NCBI RefSeq assembly: GCF_048323695.1
Contig: NZ_JBLWFT010000001.1
Location: forward strand, 186,001 to 250,000
DNA: 64,000 nucleotides
From: Aquisalimonas sp007126095
GTDB lineage: Bacteria; Pseudomonadota; Gammaproteobacteria; Nitrococcales; Aquisalimonadaceae
Direction of reading: 5' to 3'
Each line of letters begins with the position of its first letter. The stretch's first letter is position 1. The translations under genes and the position numbers were made by a program. Below, one piece after another: positions 14,939-26,218 of the stretch. The notes below the pieces were generated by a model. It ran no database searches. It worked only from the letters and a program-made list of their open reading frames with translations, and had not been told where the DNA came from.

Positions 14939-16292
14939 GTACTGCTGCAGTGCCTGCGGCGCAACCAGCCCGAAATGGTCGGGACAGTGTCCCGATTGCG
15001 GTGCCTGGAACACTCTTGAGGAAATCGTGCGGGCGCCCGAGCGCCCCGGTCAGCCCGCCGGAGCTCGACAGTATGCCGGGGACGCCGGCGTCACCACCCT
15101 CGGCGATGTGGCGCTCTCGGAGGACGCACGGTTCTCCACCGGTCTCAAGGAGCTGGACCGGGTGCTTGGTGGTGGCCTGGTACACGGCGGCGCCGTACTC
15201 CTGGGGGGCGATCCGGGCATTGGCAAGTCCACGCTGCTGTTGCAGACCACGGCCCACCTGGCCGCCCGGGACAGCGTGCTCTACGTCACCGGTGAAGAGT
15301 CGCTGCGGCAGGTCGCACTGCGCGCCTCCCGCCTGGGCGTGGCCGCCGATACCCTCGAGGTGCTGGCCGAAACCTGCGTGGAGGCGATTCTCGAGCACGC
15401 CAGGCAGCGCCGCCCGCGCGTACTCGTGGTGGATTCCATCCAGACCGTCTTTACCGAAGCGCTACAGTCGGCTCCGGGCGCCGTCGCGCAGGTGCGCGAG
15501 AGTGCTGCGCGGCTTATCCGCTTTGCCAAGCAGACCGACACCAGCGTGTTCCTGGTAGGCCACGTGACCAAGGACGGGCAGCTTGCCGGCCCCCGGGTGC
15601 TGGAGCACATGGTGGATACCGTGCTCTATTTCGAGAGCGAGGGCGGAAGCCGGTTCCGGTTGCTGCGGGCGGTCAAGAACCGCTTCGGCGCTGCGAACGA
15701 GCTGGGTGTGTTCGCCATGGACGAAAGCGGCCTCAAGCAGGTCAAGAACCCGTCAGCCATCTTTCTCTCCCGCCACAGCGAGCCTGTTAGCGGCAGCGCC
15801 ATCATGGTTACGCGGGAGGGCAGTCGTCCACTGCTGGTGGAGGTCCAGGCGCTGGTGGCCGAGAGTCCGTCGTCGACACCGCGCCGGGTGGCGGTGGGGC
15901 TCGACGGCAACCGGCTGGCCATGCTCCTGGCCGTGCTGCTGCGTCACGGCGGCGTCATGACCGGGGATCAGGACGTGTTTCTCAACGTGGTCGGCGGGGT
16001 GCGGGTGGCCGAGACGGCGAGTGATCTGCCGGTGTTGCTGGCAGCGCTGTCCAGCCTCCGTGACCGTCCGCTGGCGGCGGATTGCGTGGTCTTCGGGGAG
16101 GTAGGGCTGGCGGGGGAGATTCGCCCGGTGCCCAACGGCGAGGAGCGACTGGCCGAAGCGGCGAAACATGGCTTTCGACGGGCGGTGGTTCCCGCGAAGA
16201 ATGCCCCGCGAGGCAGCCAGGCGATCGGCGGGCTGGAGGTGAGCCCGGTCGAACGCCTGGAGGAAGCCATGGACGCGGTCTTCAGCCGCTGA
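14919..16292 (+). CDS. radA: DNA repair protein RadA
   Basis: RadA (457 aa) is a RecA-like branch-migration helicase involved in recombinational repair. An N-terminal zinc finger (C10, C13, C24, C27 in CSACGATSPKWSGQCPDCGAW) is followed by the ATPase with Walker A GGDPGIGKST (about residue 100), the RadA-specific KNRFG motif (about 253-257), and a C-terminal Lon-like fold that lacks protease activity. ATG 14919 lies inside the end of alr, so translation is coupled. Confidence 0.97.
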   Translation: MARTKTEYCCSACGATSPKWSGQCPDCGAWNTLEEIVRAPERPGQPAGARQYAGDAGVTTLGDVALSEDARFSTGLKELDRVLGGGLVHGGAVLLGGDPGIGKSTLLLQTTAHLAARDSVLYVTGEESLRQVALRASRLGVAADTLEVLAETCVEAILEHARQRRPRVLVVDSIQTVFTEALQSAPGAVAQVRESAARLIRFAKQTDTSVFLVGHVTKDGQLAGPRVLEHMVDTVLYFESEGGSRFRLLRAVKNRFGAANELGVFAMDESGLKQVKNPSAIFLSRHSEPVSGSAIMVTREGSRPLLVEVQALVAESPSSTPRRVAVGLDGNRLAMLLAVLLRHGGVMTGDQDVFLNVVGGVRVAETASDLPVLLAALSSLRDRPLAADCVVFGEVGLAGEIRPVPNGEERLAEAAKHGFRRAVVPAKNAPRGSQAIGGLEVSPVERLEEAMDAVFSR

Positions 16293-16305
16293 TGGTGCCA
16301 GCGGG

Positions 16306-16713
16306 TCAGGGCGACGCGTGACCGTCATCGGCCATGTCGGCGAGCTCCCGGCGCAGCATGTCCGCGTCGCCGAGGTTGAGCTCGACCAGCCGGCGCAAAT
16401 GGCCCATGCTCTCGATATCGATGTGCGTGCAGTGGAAGCCCACATGCTGCTCGCGGCGGTGGGCCGTTTCCAGCGTCATTTCGATGTGGACTTCGTCGGT
16501 CAGGGGAATGCTGAGCAGGCACCGCTCCGCATCCGAGACCGTGCCCGCATCCGGTAGCAGGACAAGGACCCCTTTCAGAGAGATGTCGACGATACGCACA
16601 TCCAGTGCGTGCACGCCCGTCTGCAGACGCGCCGGGCTGTCGAACTGGATGCGGCTGAACTGCCGTCTTTCAGTGGAAGGTGCCATTCTGGGTCTCTCGC
16701 CGGTCAATCTCAC
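16306..16713 (-). CDS. PilZ-domain protein (putative cyclic-di-GMP binder)
   Basis: A 135-residue single-domain protein. The c-di-GMP signature is present: RRQFSRI (the RxxxR element) and, about 25 residues later, DISLKGVLV (D/NxSxxG). A helical tail follows (MGHLRRLVELNLGDADMLRREL). Such stand-alone PilZ proteins act as c-di-GMP effectors for motility, adhesion or exopolysaccharide, but no partner is encoded nearby. GTG 16713 is taken as start because AAGG precedes it at good spacing; an ATG at 16686 would remove nine residues. Confidence 0.82.
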   Translation of the reverse strand: MRLTGERPRMAPSTERRQFSRIQFDSPARLQTGVHALDVRIVDISLKGVLVLLPDAGTVSDAERCLLSIPLTDEVHIEMTLETAHRREQHVGFHCTHIDIESMGHLRRLVELNLGDADMLRRELADMADDGHASP

Positions 16714-16755
16714 AGCTACCTTAGCACCGCTTGACCGTGGCGGCGACGTTCTTGC

Positions 16756-17613
16756 TCAGATTGGATCCCGCGCCTCCGCGGCTTCCAGCGTGTTCGCGAG
16801 CAGGGTGGCAACCGTCATGGGGCCCACGCCGCCGGGCACGGGCGTAATCCAGCCAGCCCTCTGACTCGCGCTGTCGAACTCCACGTCGCCGGTCAGCTTG
16901 CCGGAGTCGAGACGGTTGATGCCCACGTCCACGACGACAGCACCCTCCTGGATCCAGTCGCCCGCGACGAATCCCGGGCGACCGACAGCGGCGACCAGGA
17001 CGTCCGCGTTGCGGATCTTGGTCTCCAGATCGCGGGTGCGGCTGTGGCAGATGGTGACCGTGCAACGTGCGTTGAGGAGTTCCAGGGCCATGGGGCGGCC
17101 GACGATGGTGGACTGGCCAACGATGACCGCATCCTTGCCGGGCAGGGATACACCGGCATCCTCCAGCAGCGTCATCACCCCGCGGGGCGTGCAGGAACGC
17201 AGCCCGGGCAGCTTCAGTGCAAGCCGTCCCATGTTTACCGGGTGGAACCCATCCACGTCCTTGGCCGGGTCGATGCGGTCGATGACGCGCTGGGCGTCGA
17301 TCTGGGGCGGCAGCGGGAGCTGCACCAGAATGCCATCGATGGCCGGGTCTGCGTTGAGGGAGTCGATCAGCTCGAGGAGCGATTCCTCGGCAGTCGTGGC
17401 AGAGAGGTCGTAGGCGTACGATGTGATGCCGACTTCCTCACACTGCGCGCGTTTCTTGCTGACGTAGACCTGCGACGCGGGGTTCTCCCCGACCAGAATG
17501 ACCGCCAGCCCCGGTTCGCGGCCTCCGGCTCCGGTGCGCCGGGCGACGCCAGCGACAACGGACTGACGCAATCTCAGGGCAGCGGCCTTACCGTCGAGGA
17601 TTTTTGCGGTCAT
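16756..17613 (-). CDS. folD: Bifunctional methylenetetrahydrofolate dehydrogenase/cyclohydrolase
   Basis: FolD (285 aa) interconverts 5,10-methylene-, methenyl- and 10-formyl-tetrahydrofolate using NADP. Catalytic YVSKKRAQCEEVGI, the folate-site VQLPLPPQIDAQRVID(R)I, the conserved DVDGFHPVNMGRL, the Rossmann GKDAVIVGQSTIVGRPMA and the late PVPGGVGPMTVATLLANT are all present. The start at 17613 (MTAKILDGK) matches the family. It is transcribed away from the tRNA cluster. Confidence 0.97.
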   Translation of the reverse strand: MTAKILDGKAAALRLRQSVVAGVARRTGAGGREPGLAVILVGENPASQVYVSKKRAQCEEVGITSYAYDLSATTAEESLLELIDSLNADPAIDGILVQLPLPPQIDAQRVIDRIDPAKDVDGFHPVNMGRLALKLPGLRSCTPRGVMTLLEDAGVSLPGKDAVIVGQSTIVGRPMALELLNARCTVTICHSRTRDLETKIRNADVLVAAVGRPGFVAGDWIQEGAVVVDVGINRLDSGKLTGDVEFDSASQRAGWITPVPGGVGPMTVATLLANTLEAAEARDPI

Positions 17614-17699
17614 TGGGCTGGCGGTGCTCCGTGTGGGTCGAGGCGGTCGGGATGGTCGGGGATTCTCGCACGCGCCACTTGAGACCGACAAGCGTACAA

Positions 17700-17728
17700 T
17701 TGACGCACTGAGGCCGGCTGCGTATCAT
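17700..17728 (+). promoter_or_regulatory. Promoter of the tRNA Pro-Arg-His-Lys cluster
   Basis: TTGACG (17700-17705), 17-nt spacer and TATCAT (17723-17728), about 45 nt before mature tRNA-Pro. Confidence 0.75.
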
Positions 17729-17779
17729 TCTTCGCTCCGCAGCCGGTGATGTCGTTCGAGGCTGAATGGAGCGACTCTT

Positions 17780-17856
17780 CGGGGTGTGGCGCAGCCTGGT
17801 AGCGCGCCTGCTTTGGGAGCAGGAAGTCGGGGGTTCGAATCCCTCCACCCCGACCA
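17780..17856 (+). tRNA. tRNA-Pro (anticodon TGG)
   Basis: 77 nt; acceptor CGGGGTG/CACCCCG with the unusual C1 typical of bacterial tRNA-Pro; anticodon stem-loop CCTGCTTTGGGAGCAGG gives TGG; T-loop GTTCGAATC; CCA encoded. First gene of a four-tRNA cluster. Confidence 0.97.
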
Positions 17857-17893
17857 TGACTCTCGCGCCAGGTCATGACAGGATGAAAACCGA

Positions 17894-17970
17894 GCGCCCG
17901 TAGCTCAACCGGATAGAGCATCGGCCTTCTAAGCCGAGGGTTGCAGGTTCAAGTCCTGCCGGGCGCGCCA
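17894..17970 (+). tRNA. tRNA-Arg (anticodon TCT)
   Basis: 77 nt; acceptor GCGCCCG/CGGGCGC; anticodon stem-loop TCGGCCTTCTAAGCCGA gives TCT, which reads AGA/AGG; T-loop GTTCAAGTC; CCA encoded. Confidence 0.97.
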
Positions 17971-18004
17971 GTCCGGTCGGCGTTGCGGACAAGTCGGTAA
18001 CAAT

Positions 18005-18081
18005 GGTGGGCGTAGCTCAGTTGGTAGAGCCCTGGATTGTGATTCCAGTCGTCGTGGGTTCGAGTCCCATCGTCCACCCCA
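18005..18081 (+). tRNA. tRNA-His (anticodon GTG)
   Basis: 77 nt including the genomically encoded G-1 (18005) that pairs with C73 and is the identity element for HisRS. Acceptor GTGGGCG/CGTCCAC; anticodon loop around TTGTGAT gives GTG; T-loop GTTCGAGTC; CCA encoded. Confidence 0.96.
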
Positions 18082-18093
18082 TTCAATCAAGTC

Positions 18094-18169
18094 GGGCCGT
18101 TAGCTCAACTGGTAGAGCAACTGACTCTTAATCAGCAGGTTGAAGGTTCGAGTCCTTCACGGCCCACCA
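18094..18169 (+). tRNA. tRNA-Lys (anticodon CTT)
   Basis: 76 nt; acceptor GGGCCGT/ACGGCCC; anticodon stem-loop CTGACTCTTAATCAG gives CTT (AAG codons); T-loop GTTCGAGTC; CCA encoded. Last tRNA of the cluster. Confidence 0.96.
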
Positions 18170-18182
18170 GGATTTCATCCCG

Positions 18183-18209
18183 AGCCAGGCGTTCGCCTGG
18201 CTTTTCTTT
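18183..18209 (+). terminator. Terminator of the tRNA cluster
   Basis: AGCCAGGC (18183-18190) pairs with GCCTGGCT (18195-18202) around GTTC, followed by a T-rich run, 13 nt after tRNA-Lys. Confidence 0.85.
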
Positions 18210-18420
18210 GGTTCATCGCGCCAAGCTATTGTTGTAAAGTTGCCACCGCGAGGGTGTGTTGCCAAGTAGCGACATGCATGCGTGATCCGCTCATCCGTTA
18301 CACTGCCGTTTGTTGCCCAGTCCTCTTGCGTGGGCCGGTTGGTCTGAATCGTGCGGCCAGCGGTGGCGTGAGGGATGTCGCGCCTCAATAGCGAAAAGAA
18401 CCACGCAGGGTGCACCGCCA

Positions 18421-19958
<1,538 letters not shown>

Positions 19959-19959
<1 letters not shown>

Positions 19960-22900
19960 TGCTTCGCTTCTTCATTGACCGCCCCGTTTTCGCCACGGTC
20001 ATCTCCATTCTTATCGTGCTCGCCGGCCTTGCCGCCGGCCGGATGCTGCCGGTGGATCAGTACCCGGACATCCTGCCGCCGAAGGTGATGGTGTCGGCCA
20101 GTTACCCCGGTGCCAGCGCCGAGGCGGTTGCCGAGACCGTGGCTGCGCCGCTCGAGGCCACGGTGGACGGCGTCGACAACATGGCCTACATGCGCTCGAG
20201 CTCCACCGATGACGGGCAGATGGAGCTCATCATCACCTTTGAAGTCGGCACCGACCCCGACATCGCGGCCATCAACGTCAGTAACGAGGTGGAGGGCGCC
20301 ATGGGGCGCCTTCCGGATACGGTCGTCAGCAGTGGAATCTCGGTAGAGAAGCGCGCCCCGTCCATGCTGCAGATGATCACCTTCACCTCGTCGGACGGCA
20401 GCCTCGACCCCCGTTACATCAGTGATTACGTCTGGCGTAACGTCTATGCGGAGCTGCGCCGTGCCCCCGGTGTCGGTGACCAGGACTTCTTCGGCGCCCA
20501 GATCTACTCCATGCGCATCTGGCTGCATCCGGATCGCATGGCCGAGTTCGACATCACGCCCAGCGATGTCCGGAACGCCGTTCAGGAGCAGAATGAGCAG
20601 TACGCGGCCGGCGAGTTCGGCGCGGAGCCACAGGACAGGCGACTGGACTTCACCTATACCGTCACCACACCGGAGCGTTTCTCCGAGGTGGACGAATTCG
20701 AACAGATCATTCTCCGCAGCCGCTCCGACGGGTCTGCGCTGCGTCTGAACGATGTGGCGCGGGTGGAGCTGGGTGCGCACCAGTACGCCTTCAGCGCGAC
20801 CCACAACGGTCAGGAGACGGTGCCCGTCGGCATTTACCTGGAGCCCGGTGCCAATGCTCTGGAGACCGCGGCCGGGGTTCGCCAGATCCTCGATGACCTG
20901 GAGCCGCGGTTCCCGGACAGCCTCGAGTACGCCATCCCCTTCGATACCACGACCTTTGTCGATGCATCGATCCAGCGGGTGCTGCTCACCCTTGTACAGG
21001 CGCTTGTGCTCGTGGTCGCCGTGGTCTACCTGTTCCTGCAGACCCTGCGGGCGACAGCCATACCGATCGTGGCGGTACCCGTGTCGCTCGTGGGCACGCT
21101 GGCCGGCATGTACCTGTTCGGTTTTTCCGCGAACATGCTGACGTTGTTCGGCCTGATACTAGCCATTGGCATTGTGGTGGATAACGCCATCATTGTGTTG
21201 GAGAACGCCGAGCGCATCATGCGCGAGGAGGGGCTGGAGCCACGGGAAGCCGCCCGCAAGACCATGGACGAGGTGGCCGCCCCCATTATCGCCATGACCC
21301 TGGTAACCGTGGCGGTCTTCGTTCCGGTGGCGTTCATCGGCGGTTTCAGCGGCCAGATGTACCAGCAGTTCGCCATTACCATCGCCGTGTCCGTGTTCAT
21401 TTCCGGCATCGTGGCGTTGACGCTGAGCCCCGCCATGTGCGCGCGACTGCTTTCCAGCGAACCGCGCCAGCCGGCCCGGCCCTTCCGCTGGTTCAATGGC
21501 GCTTTCAACCAGCTCACCAGGGCTTACGTCGGCGGTGTACGCTACCTGCTGCGCCACCCAGGCGTAGGCATGGGGCTATTCGCTCTGTTGCTGGCAGCAA
21601 TCGTCGTCATGTTCCGGATTGTTCCGGGCGGGCTGGTGCCGGACGAGGACCAGGGGTATGTCTTCGCGGCGGCGGAACTGCCAGCGGCGTCGGCACTGAA
21701 CCGCACCCAGGACGTGATGGACCGGCTCGGGTCCGAGGCTCTGGATGACGACGACGTTGCGGATGTGGTCAGCTTCTCCGGCATGGATCTGCTGTCGGAT
21801 GGTCTCAAGACATACACCGGGGCCGCCTACGTGACGCTGAACAACTGGTCCGAGCGTCGCGAGGCGGCTCGGAGCAGCGATGCGGTGATCGGGCGACTGG
21901 AACAGGCCGGCGAGGGTATTCCGGAGGCCCGGATCCAGGCCTTCAACCCGCCGCCCATCACCGGTATTTCCACCACCGGCGGGTTCGAGGCCTACCTGCA
22001 GAGCCGCATAGGTGATGATATGGTCACCATGGAGCAGCGGGCGCGGGAACTGATCGATGCCGCCGAGGCGCGGCCGGAGCTCGCCAGGCTTCGTACCGCC
22101 CTGAATAACGACGTGCCGCGGTACGAGGCGGACGTGGACCGTGACCGCGCATTCGCCGCCGGGGTTGCTCTGAGTGACGTCTTCGAAGCCATGCAGAGCA
22201 CGTTTGGCGCGGTCTACGTCAATGACTTCAACCTCTTCGGCCGGGTCATGCGCGTGCACATGCAGGCGGAATCTGAATTCCGGGAGCGGCCGGACGACCT
22301 GGACAAGGTCTTCGTGCGCTCGGACGAGGGCCGGCTCGTGCCCCTGTCCACGCTGATCACCGTGCAGCGGACTCAGGGGCCCGATGAAGTAGAGCGGTTC
22401 AATGTGTTCCCGTCCGCGCGCATCATGGGCGAGCCGGCACCCGGCTACAGCTCCGGCGATGCGATTCACGCCCTCGACCAGGTGGTGGAGGAGACGCTCT
22501 CCGACGACTACCTTCTTGGCTGGACCGGCGCCGAATACCAGGAGCAGCAGGCCTCCGGCGCAGCGGTGGCGGCGTTCGTGCTCGGGGTGATCTTCGTGGT
22601 ACTGATCCTGGCTGCCCAGTACGAGCGCTGGAGCCTGCCGCTGGCTGTTCTGATGGCGGTGCCCTTTGCCGTGTTCGGTGCGCTGGTGGCCATCTGGGCG
22701 ACCGGACTTGAGAATGGCATCTATTTCCAGGTGGGCCTGCTGGTGTTGATCTCCCTGGCGGCGAAGAATGCCATCCTTATCGTGGAATTTGCCGTGCTCA
22801 AGCGAAACGAGGGGCTGGAGCTGGTCGATGCCGCGCTGGAGGCGGCGCGGCTGCGTTTCCGGCCCATCATGATGACCGCCATGTCGTTCATTCTCGGGGT

Positions 22901-23099
22901 GGTGCCGCTGGCGTTCGCGTCCGGAGCCGGGGCCAACAGTCAGCAGGCCATCGGCACCGGCATCATTGGTGGCATGCTGAGCGCCACCTTCCTGGCGCTG
23001 CTGTTCGTGCCAATGTTCTATTACCTGATCTCGCTGGGCACCGAGTGGATGCAGGCCCGTCTGTCCCGTCGTCGCGCTGAGGGCGAGCAGAATGCGTAA
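19959..23099 (+). CDS. RND multidrug efflux transporter (AcrB/HAE-1 type)
   Basis: An inner-membrane proton antiporter of 1046 aa (AcrB is 1049) forming the pump of the tripartite system. The usual N-terminus FFIDRPVFATVISILIVLAG, twelve membrane helices in two halves, large periplasmic loops and the late AAKNAILIVEFA (K of the proton relay) and RFRPIMMTAM are present. In TM4 the motif reads GIVVDNAIIVLENAER: D408 matches AcrB Asp407, but position 409 is Asn where AcrB has the second relay Asp408. It lies between adaptor and channel genes, overlapping both. It is probably a multidrug exporter. Confidence 0.95.
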
Positions 23100-24516
23100 G
23101 GCCTGGTTGGTAACCGCGTCCGTATTGGCGGTGTCAGCGTGCACCGTGGGCCCCGACTACGAGCGTCCCGATCTCGCGCTGCCGGAGGAGTGGCCGGACG
23201 AGATCGCCGCGCAGATGGATGTGGGCTACGACGACGTGGAGTTCTGGTGGGAGCGCTACGATGACCCGGTGCTTGAAGGCCTGGTCGAGGAGGCGCTGGA
23301 GAACAACCTGGACGTGGAGACCGCTGCGGCGCGGGTCCAGCAGGCCCGGGCTGTCCTCGGCTTCCGGGACGCGGAGCGTTACCCTCGGCTGGACGGCGTC
23401 ATCGAGGCCGAACGCGAGAACCCCGGCCTCACCGGCGGGGACACCGAGTCGGAGTTCCTCGTCGGGGCCGCCCTGAGCTACGAACTGGATCTCTGGGGGC
23501 GGCTGTCGCGCAGCCGGGAATCGGCACGAGCCGAACTACTGAGTACCGCCTATACTCGCGATGCCGTGAAGCTGGCGGTCATCAGTGACGTGGTAACCAC
23601 CTATTTCGATTATCGCGCTGTGCGGGCGCAGATCGACACCACCGAGGACACCATCGGCTCGCTGATCGAAGCGCTGAATCTGGAGCGTTCACGCCTGGAC
23701 AGCGGCGCCTCCACGGAGCTGGCCGTCCGACAGGCGGAGGCGGAGCTCGAAACCAGTCGCGCCGGCCTCCCGGGGCTGCGCTCCGAAGCGCAGCAGCGCC
23801 GCCGCGCCCTGGCCGTGCTCGTTGGCGATGCCGAGGCGGTGCTGAGCGGGCTCGAGGGCCTGGGCGATCACGGCCTCGATGAGCTTCCGGAGACGGGGCA
23901 CGAGCTGCCCGAGTCAATCCCCTCGGACCTCCTGGTGCGGCGGCCCGACGTCAGGGCGGCGGAAGCCTTTCTGGTTGCTGCCAATGCCGATATCGGCGCC
24001 GCCCGGGCCGCCTGGCTACCCAGTGTCGACCTGGTGGGTCTGTATGGCAGTGGCGCCACATCCGTGGGTGATCTGTTCACCGGGCCGGCGACGCTGTGGG
24101 AGGTGATCGGCACCGCGACCATCCCGATCCTCGATTTCGGCAGACGCCAGGCGGAGGTCGAGCAGGCTGAAGCAGCGCGTGAACTTGCCGAATTGCAGTA
24201 CCGGGGCACCATTCAGGATGCCCTGGTGGAAGTGGGGGACGCCTGGACGGTGCTCACCGCCGCTGATGAGCGCGTTCAGGCACGCGAACGCGAGATCACC
24301 GCGCGTGTGGAAGTCGCGCGGCTGGCCGAGCGGCGTTATCTGGGGGGTTACATCCCTTATCTGGAAGTGCTCGACGCCCGGCGTGCGCTGTTCGATGCCC
24401 GCCTGACCATGTCGGAAGCGATTCGTGACCGGCTAGCGGCCACGGCGACCCTGTACCGTGCCCTCGGGGGCGGGTGGCAGCCCGGGCAGGGAGTGCAGGC
24501 CGACGCGGGAGACTAA
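23092..24516 (+). CDS. Outer-membrane efflux channel lipoprotein (OprM/NodT family)
   Basis: A TolC-like channel of 474 aa. A lipoprotein signal ends at VSACTVGPDYERPDLALPEEW, where CTVGPDYxRP is the hallmark of the OprM/NodT group. Two repeated halves carry the helical-barrel segments (AARVQQARAVLGFRDAERYP and ELAVRQAEAELETSRAGLPG, then RRPDVRAAEAFLVAANADIGAARAA). The start overlaps the pump gene by eight bases. Completes the adaptor-pump-channel operon; no dedicated regulator is adjacent. Confidence 0.94.
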   Translation: MRKAWLVTASVLAVSACTVGPDYERPDLALPEEWPDEIAAQMDVGYDDVEFWWERYDDPVLEGLVEEALENNLDVETAAARVQQARAVLGFRDAERYPRLDGVIEAERENPGLTGGDTESEFLVGAALSYELDLWGRLSRSRESARAELLSTAYTRDAVKLAVISDVVTTYFDYRAVRAQIDTTEDTIGSLIEALNLERSRLDSGASTELAVRQAEAELETSRAGLPGLRSEAQQRRRALAVLVGDAEAVLSGLEGLGDHGLDELPETGHELPESIPSDLLVRRPDVRAAEAFLVAANADIGAARAAWLPSVDLVGLYGSGATSVGDLFTGPATLWEVIGTATIPILDFGRRQAEVEQAEAARELAELQYRGTIQDALVEVGDAWTVLTAADERVQAREREITARVEVARLAERRYLGGYIPYLEVLDARRALFDARLTMSEAIRDRLAATATLYRALGGGWQPGQGVQADAGD

Positions 24517-24574
24517 TCCCTGGCCGCAAGTGATGTGGAAGTCTCTGTCCATCATGGGCACAATACGCACCAAC

Positions 24575-24660
24575 GCGGCAGTGGCGGAACTGGTAGACGC
24601 GGTAGGTTTAGGTCCTGCTGGGCATTGCCTGTGGGGGTTCGAGTCCCTCCTGCCGCACCA
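24575..24660 (+). tRNA. tRNA-Leu (anticodon TAG)
   Basis: 86-nt class II tRNA: acceptor GCGGCAG/CTGCCGC, D-arm GGCGGAACTGGTAGAC, anticodon loop TTTAGGT giving TAG, long variable arm (TGGGCATTGCCTGT), T-loop GTTCGAGTC and encoded CCA. Confidence 0.96.
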
Positions 24661-24845
24661 GAACGTCACACCGTGACCAGTGACCCGAGCCGTGACGCCG
24701 CGGCCCTGGAGGGGCTTGTGGCCCGGGCGCAACCGGTTGCTCTCACTGGCTCGGGACTCGATCCATCGCTGCACGCGGCGTTGCCGCGCGGCCGATGGGT
24801 CCTAATTTGTTCAGATTTTGGCCTTGTGGAACTGAGGTGGCATCA

Positions 24846-26216
24846 ATGCAGGTAACAGTGGAAACGGCCGAGGGCCTGGAGCGCAAGATCAGGGTCCAGG
24901 TGCCGGCGGAGCGCGTTGACGGGGAAGTCCAGAAACGCCTGAAAGACATGGCCGGCCGCGTGCGGCTTGATGGTTTCCGGCCTGGCAAGGTGCCCATGAA
25001 AGTGGTGCAGCAGCGCTTCGGCGGCCAGGTGCGCCAGGAAGTGCTGAGTGAAGTGGTGCAGCAGACCTACGGTGAAGCGCTGCAGCAGGAAGAACTCCAG
25101 CCTGCCGGGTCGCCCAATGTGGACCTCAAGCAGGGCGCCGAGTCCGGCGACCTGGAGTACGAGGCGAGCTTCGAGATCATGCCCGAGTTCGAGGTTCAGG
25201 GTGTGGGCGACATGAAGCTGGAGCGCCCGGTCGCGGAAGTGACCGACGAGGAGGTGGACAAGGTCCTTGAAGACCTCCGCAAGCAGCGCGCCACTTACAA
25301 CGAGGCCGACAAGGCCGCCGAGGACGGGGACCAGGTGGTCATCGACTTCCACGGTACCGTGGACGGCGAGGATTTCGAGGGCAATCAGGGCGAAGACACA
25401 CCGGTGACCCTGGGCGCCAACCAGATGCCTCCCGAGTTCGAGGAAGCGCTTGTGGGCCTGCGCGCCGGCGACCAGAAGAAGATCGAGTACACCTTCCCGG
25501 AGAACTTCCCCACCGAGGGGATTGCCGGCAAGACGGCCGTCTTCGATACTACCGTGAAAAGTGTCAAGGCGCCCGAATACCCCGAGCTGGACGACTCCTT
25601 GGCGGAGACCGTCGGCCTTCAGGAAGGTGGACTCCAGGGGCTGCGCGACCTCATCCGCAGCAACCTCGAGCGTGAAGTGGAGCGCGCCCAGAAGGCGAAG
25701 CTCAAGGAGCAGGTAACCGACGCCCTGGCCAGGGCCAACGAGATCGAGCTGCCCAAGGCCCTGGTGGATGGTGAGATCGAGTCGATGCAGCAGCAGATGC
25801 GCCAGCGCATGCAGTCGCAGACCGGGCAGGCGGCGGACGACCTCGAGCTGCCGGCAGACCTGTTCGAGGAGCAGGCACGCCGCCGGGTGACGCTGGGTCT
25901 GGTCATGAACAAGCTGATCGCCGACAACAGCATCCAGGTCGATCAGGATCGCGTTCGGGAGGAACTCCAGAACATGGTGGCCGGTCACCAGAATCCACAG
26001 GAGATGCTCCAGCAGTACGTGCAGAATCGCGAAATGATGCAGGGTCTGGAAGTGAACATCCTGGAGGATCAGGTCGTCGAATGGGTGGCCGAGCAGGCCC
26101 AGGTGGAAGACAAGCCCATTGACCTCGAGTCGCTGCTCAATCCCCAGCAGGCGCAGCAGGCCGAAGCGGCCGACGACGGCGAAGCGTCCACCGAAGAGAC
26201 CAGCAAAGAGGGCTGA
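24846..26216 (+). CDS. tig: Trigger factor
   Basis: Trigger factor (456 aa) is the ribosome-bound chaperone and peptidyl-prolyl isomerase. The ribosome-docking signature reads GFRPGKVPMKVV (about residues 38-49). The FKBP-type PPIase domain spans about 155-245 (DGDQVVIDFHGTVDGEDFEG), and the helical C-terminal cradle follows. The last 25 residues are an acidic, Gln/Ala-rich tail (QAQQAEAADDGEAS). ATG 24846 starts the canonical MQVTVETAEGLERKI. clpP follows two bases after the stop, so the genes are probably cotranscribed. Confidence 0.97.
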   Translation: MQVTVETAEGLERKIRVQVPAERVDGEVQKRLKDMAGRVRLDGFRPGKVPMKVVQQRFGGQVRQEVLSEVVQQTYGEALQQEELQPAGSPNVDLKQGAESGDLEYEASFEIMPEFEVQGVGDMKLERPVAEVTDEEVDKVLEDLRKQRATYNEADKAAEDGDQVVIDFHGTVDGEDFEGNQGEDTPVTLGANQMPPEFEEALVGLRAGDQKKIEYTFPENFPTEGIAGKTAVFDTTVKSVKAPEYPELDDSLAETVGLQEGGLQGLRDLIRSNLEREVERAQKAKLKEQVTDALARANEIELPKALVDGEIESMQQQMRQRMQSQTGQAADDLELPADLFEEQARRRVTLGLVMNKLIADNSIQVDQDRVREELQNMVAGHQNPQEMLQQYVQNREMMQGLEVNILEDQVVEWVAEQAQVEDKPIDLESLLNPQQAQQAEAADDGEASTEETSKEG

Positions 26217-26218
26217 TC

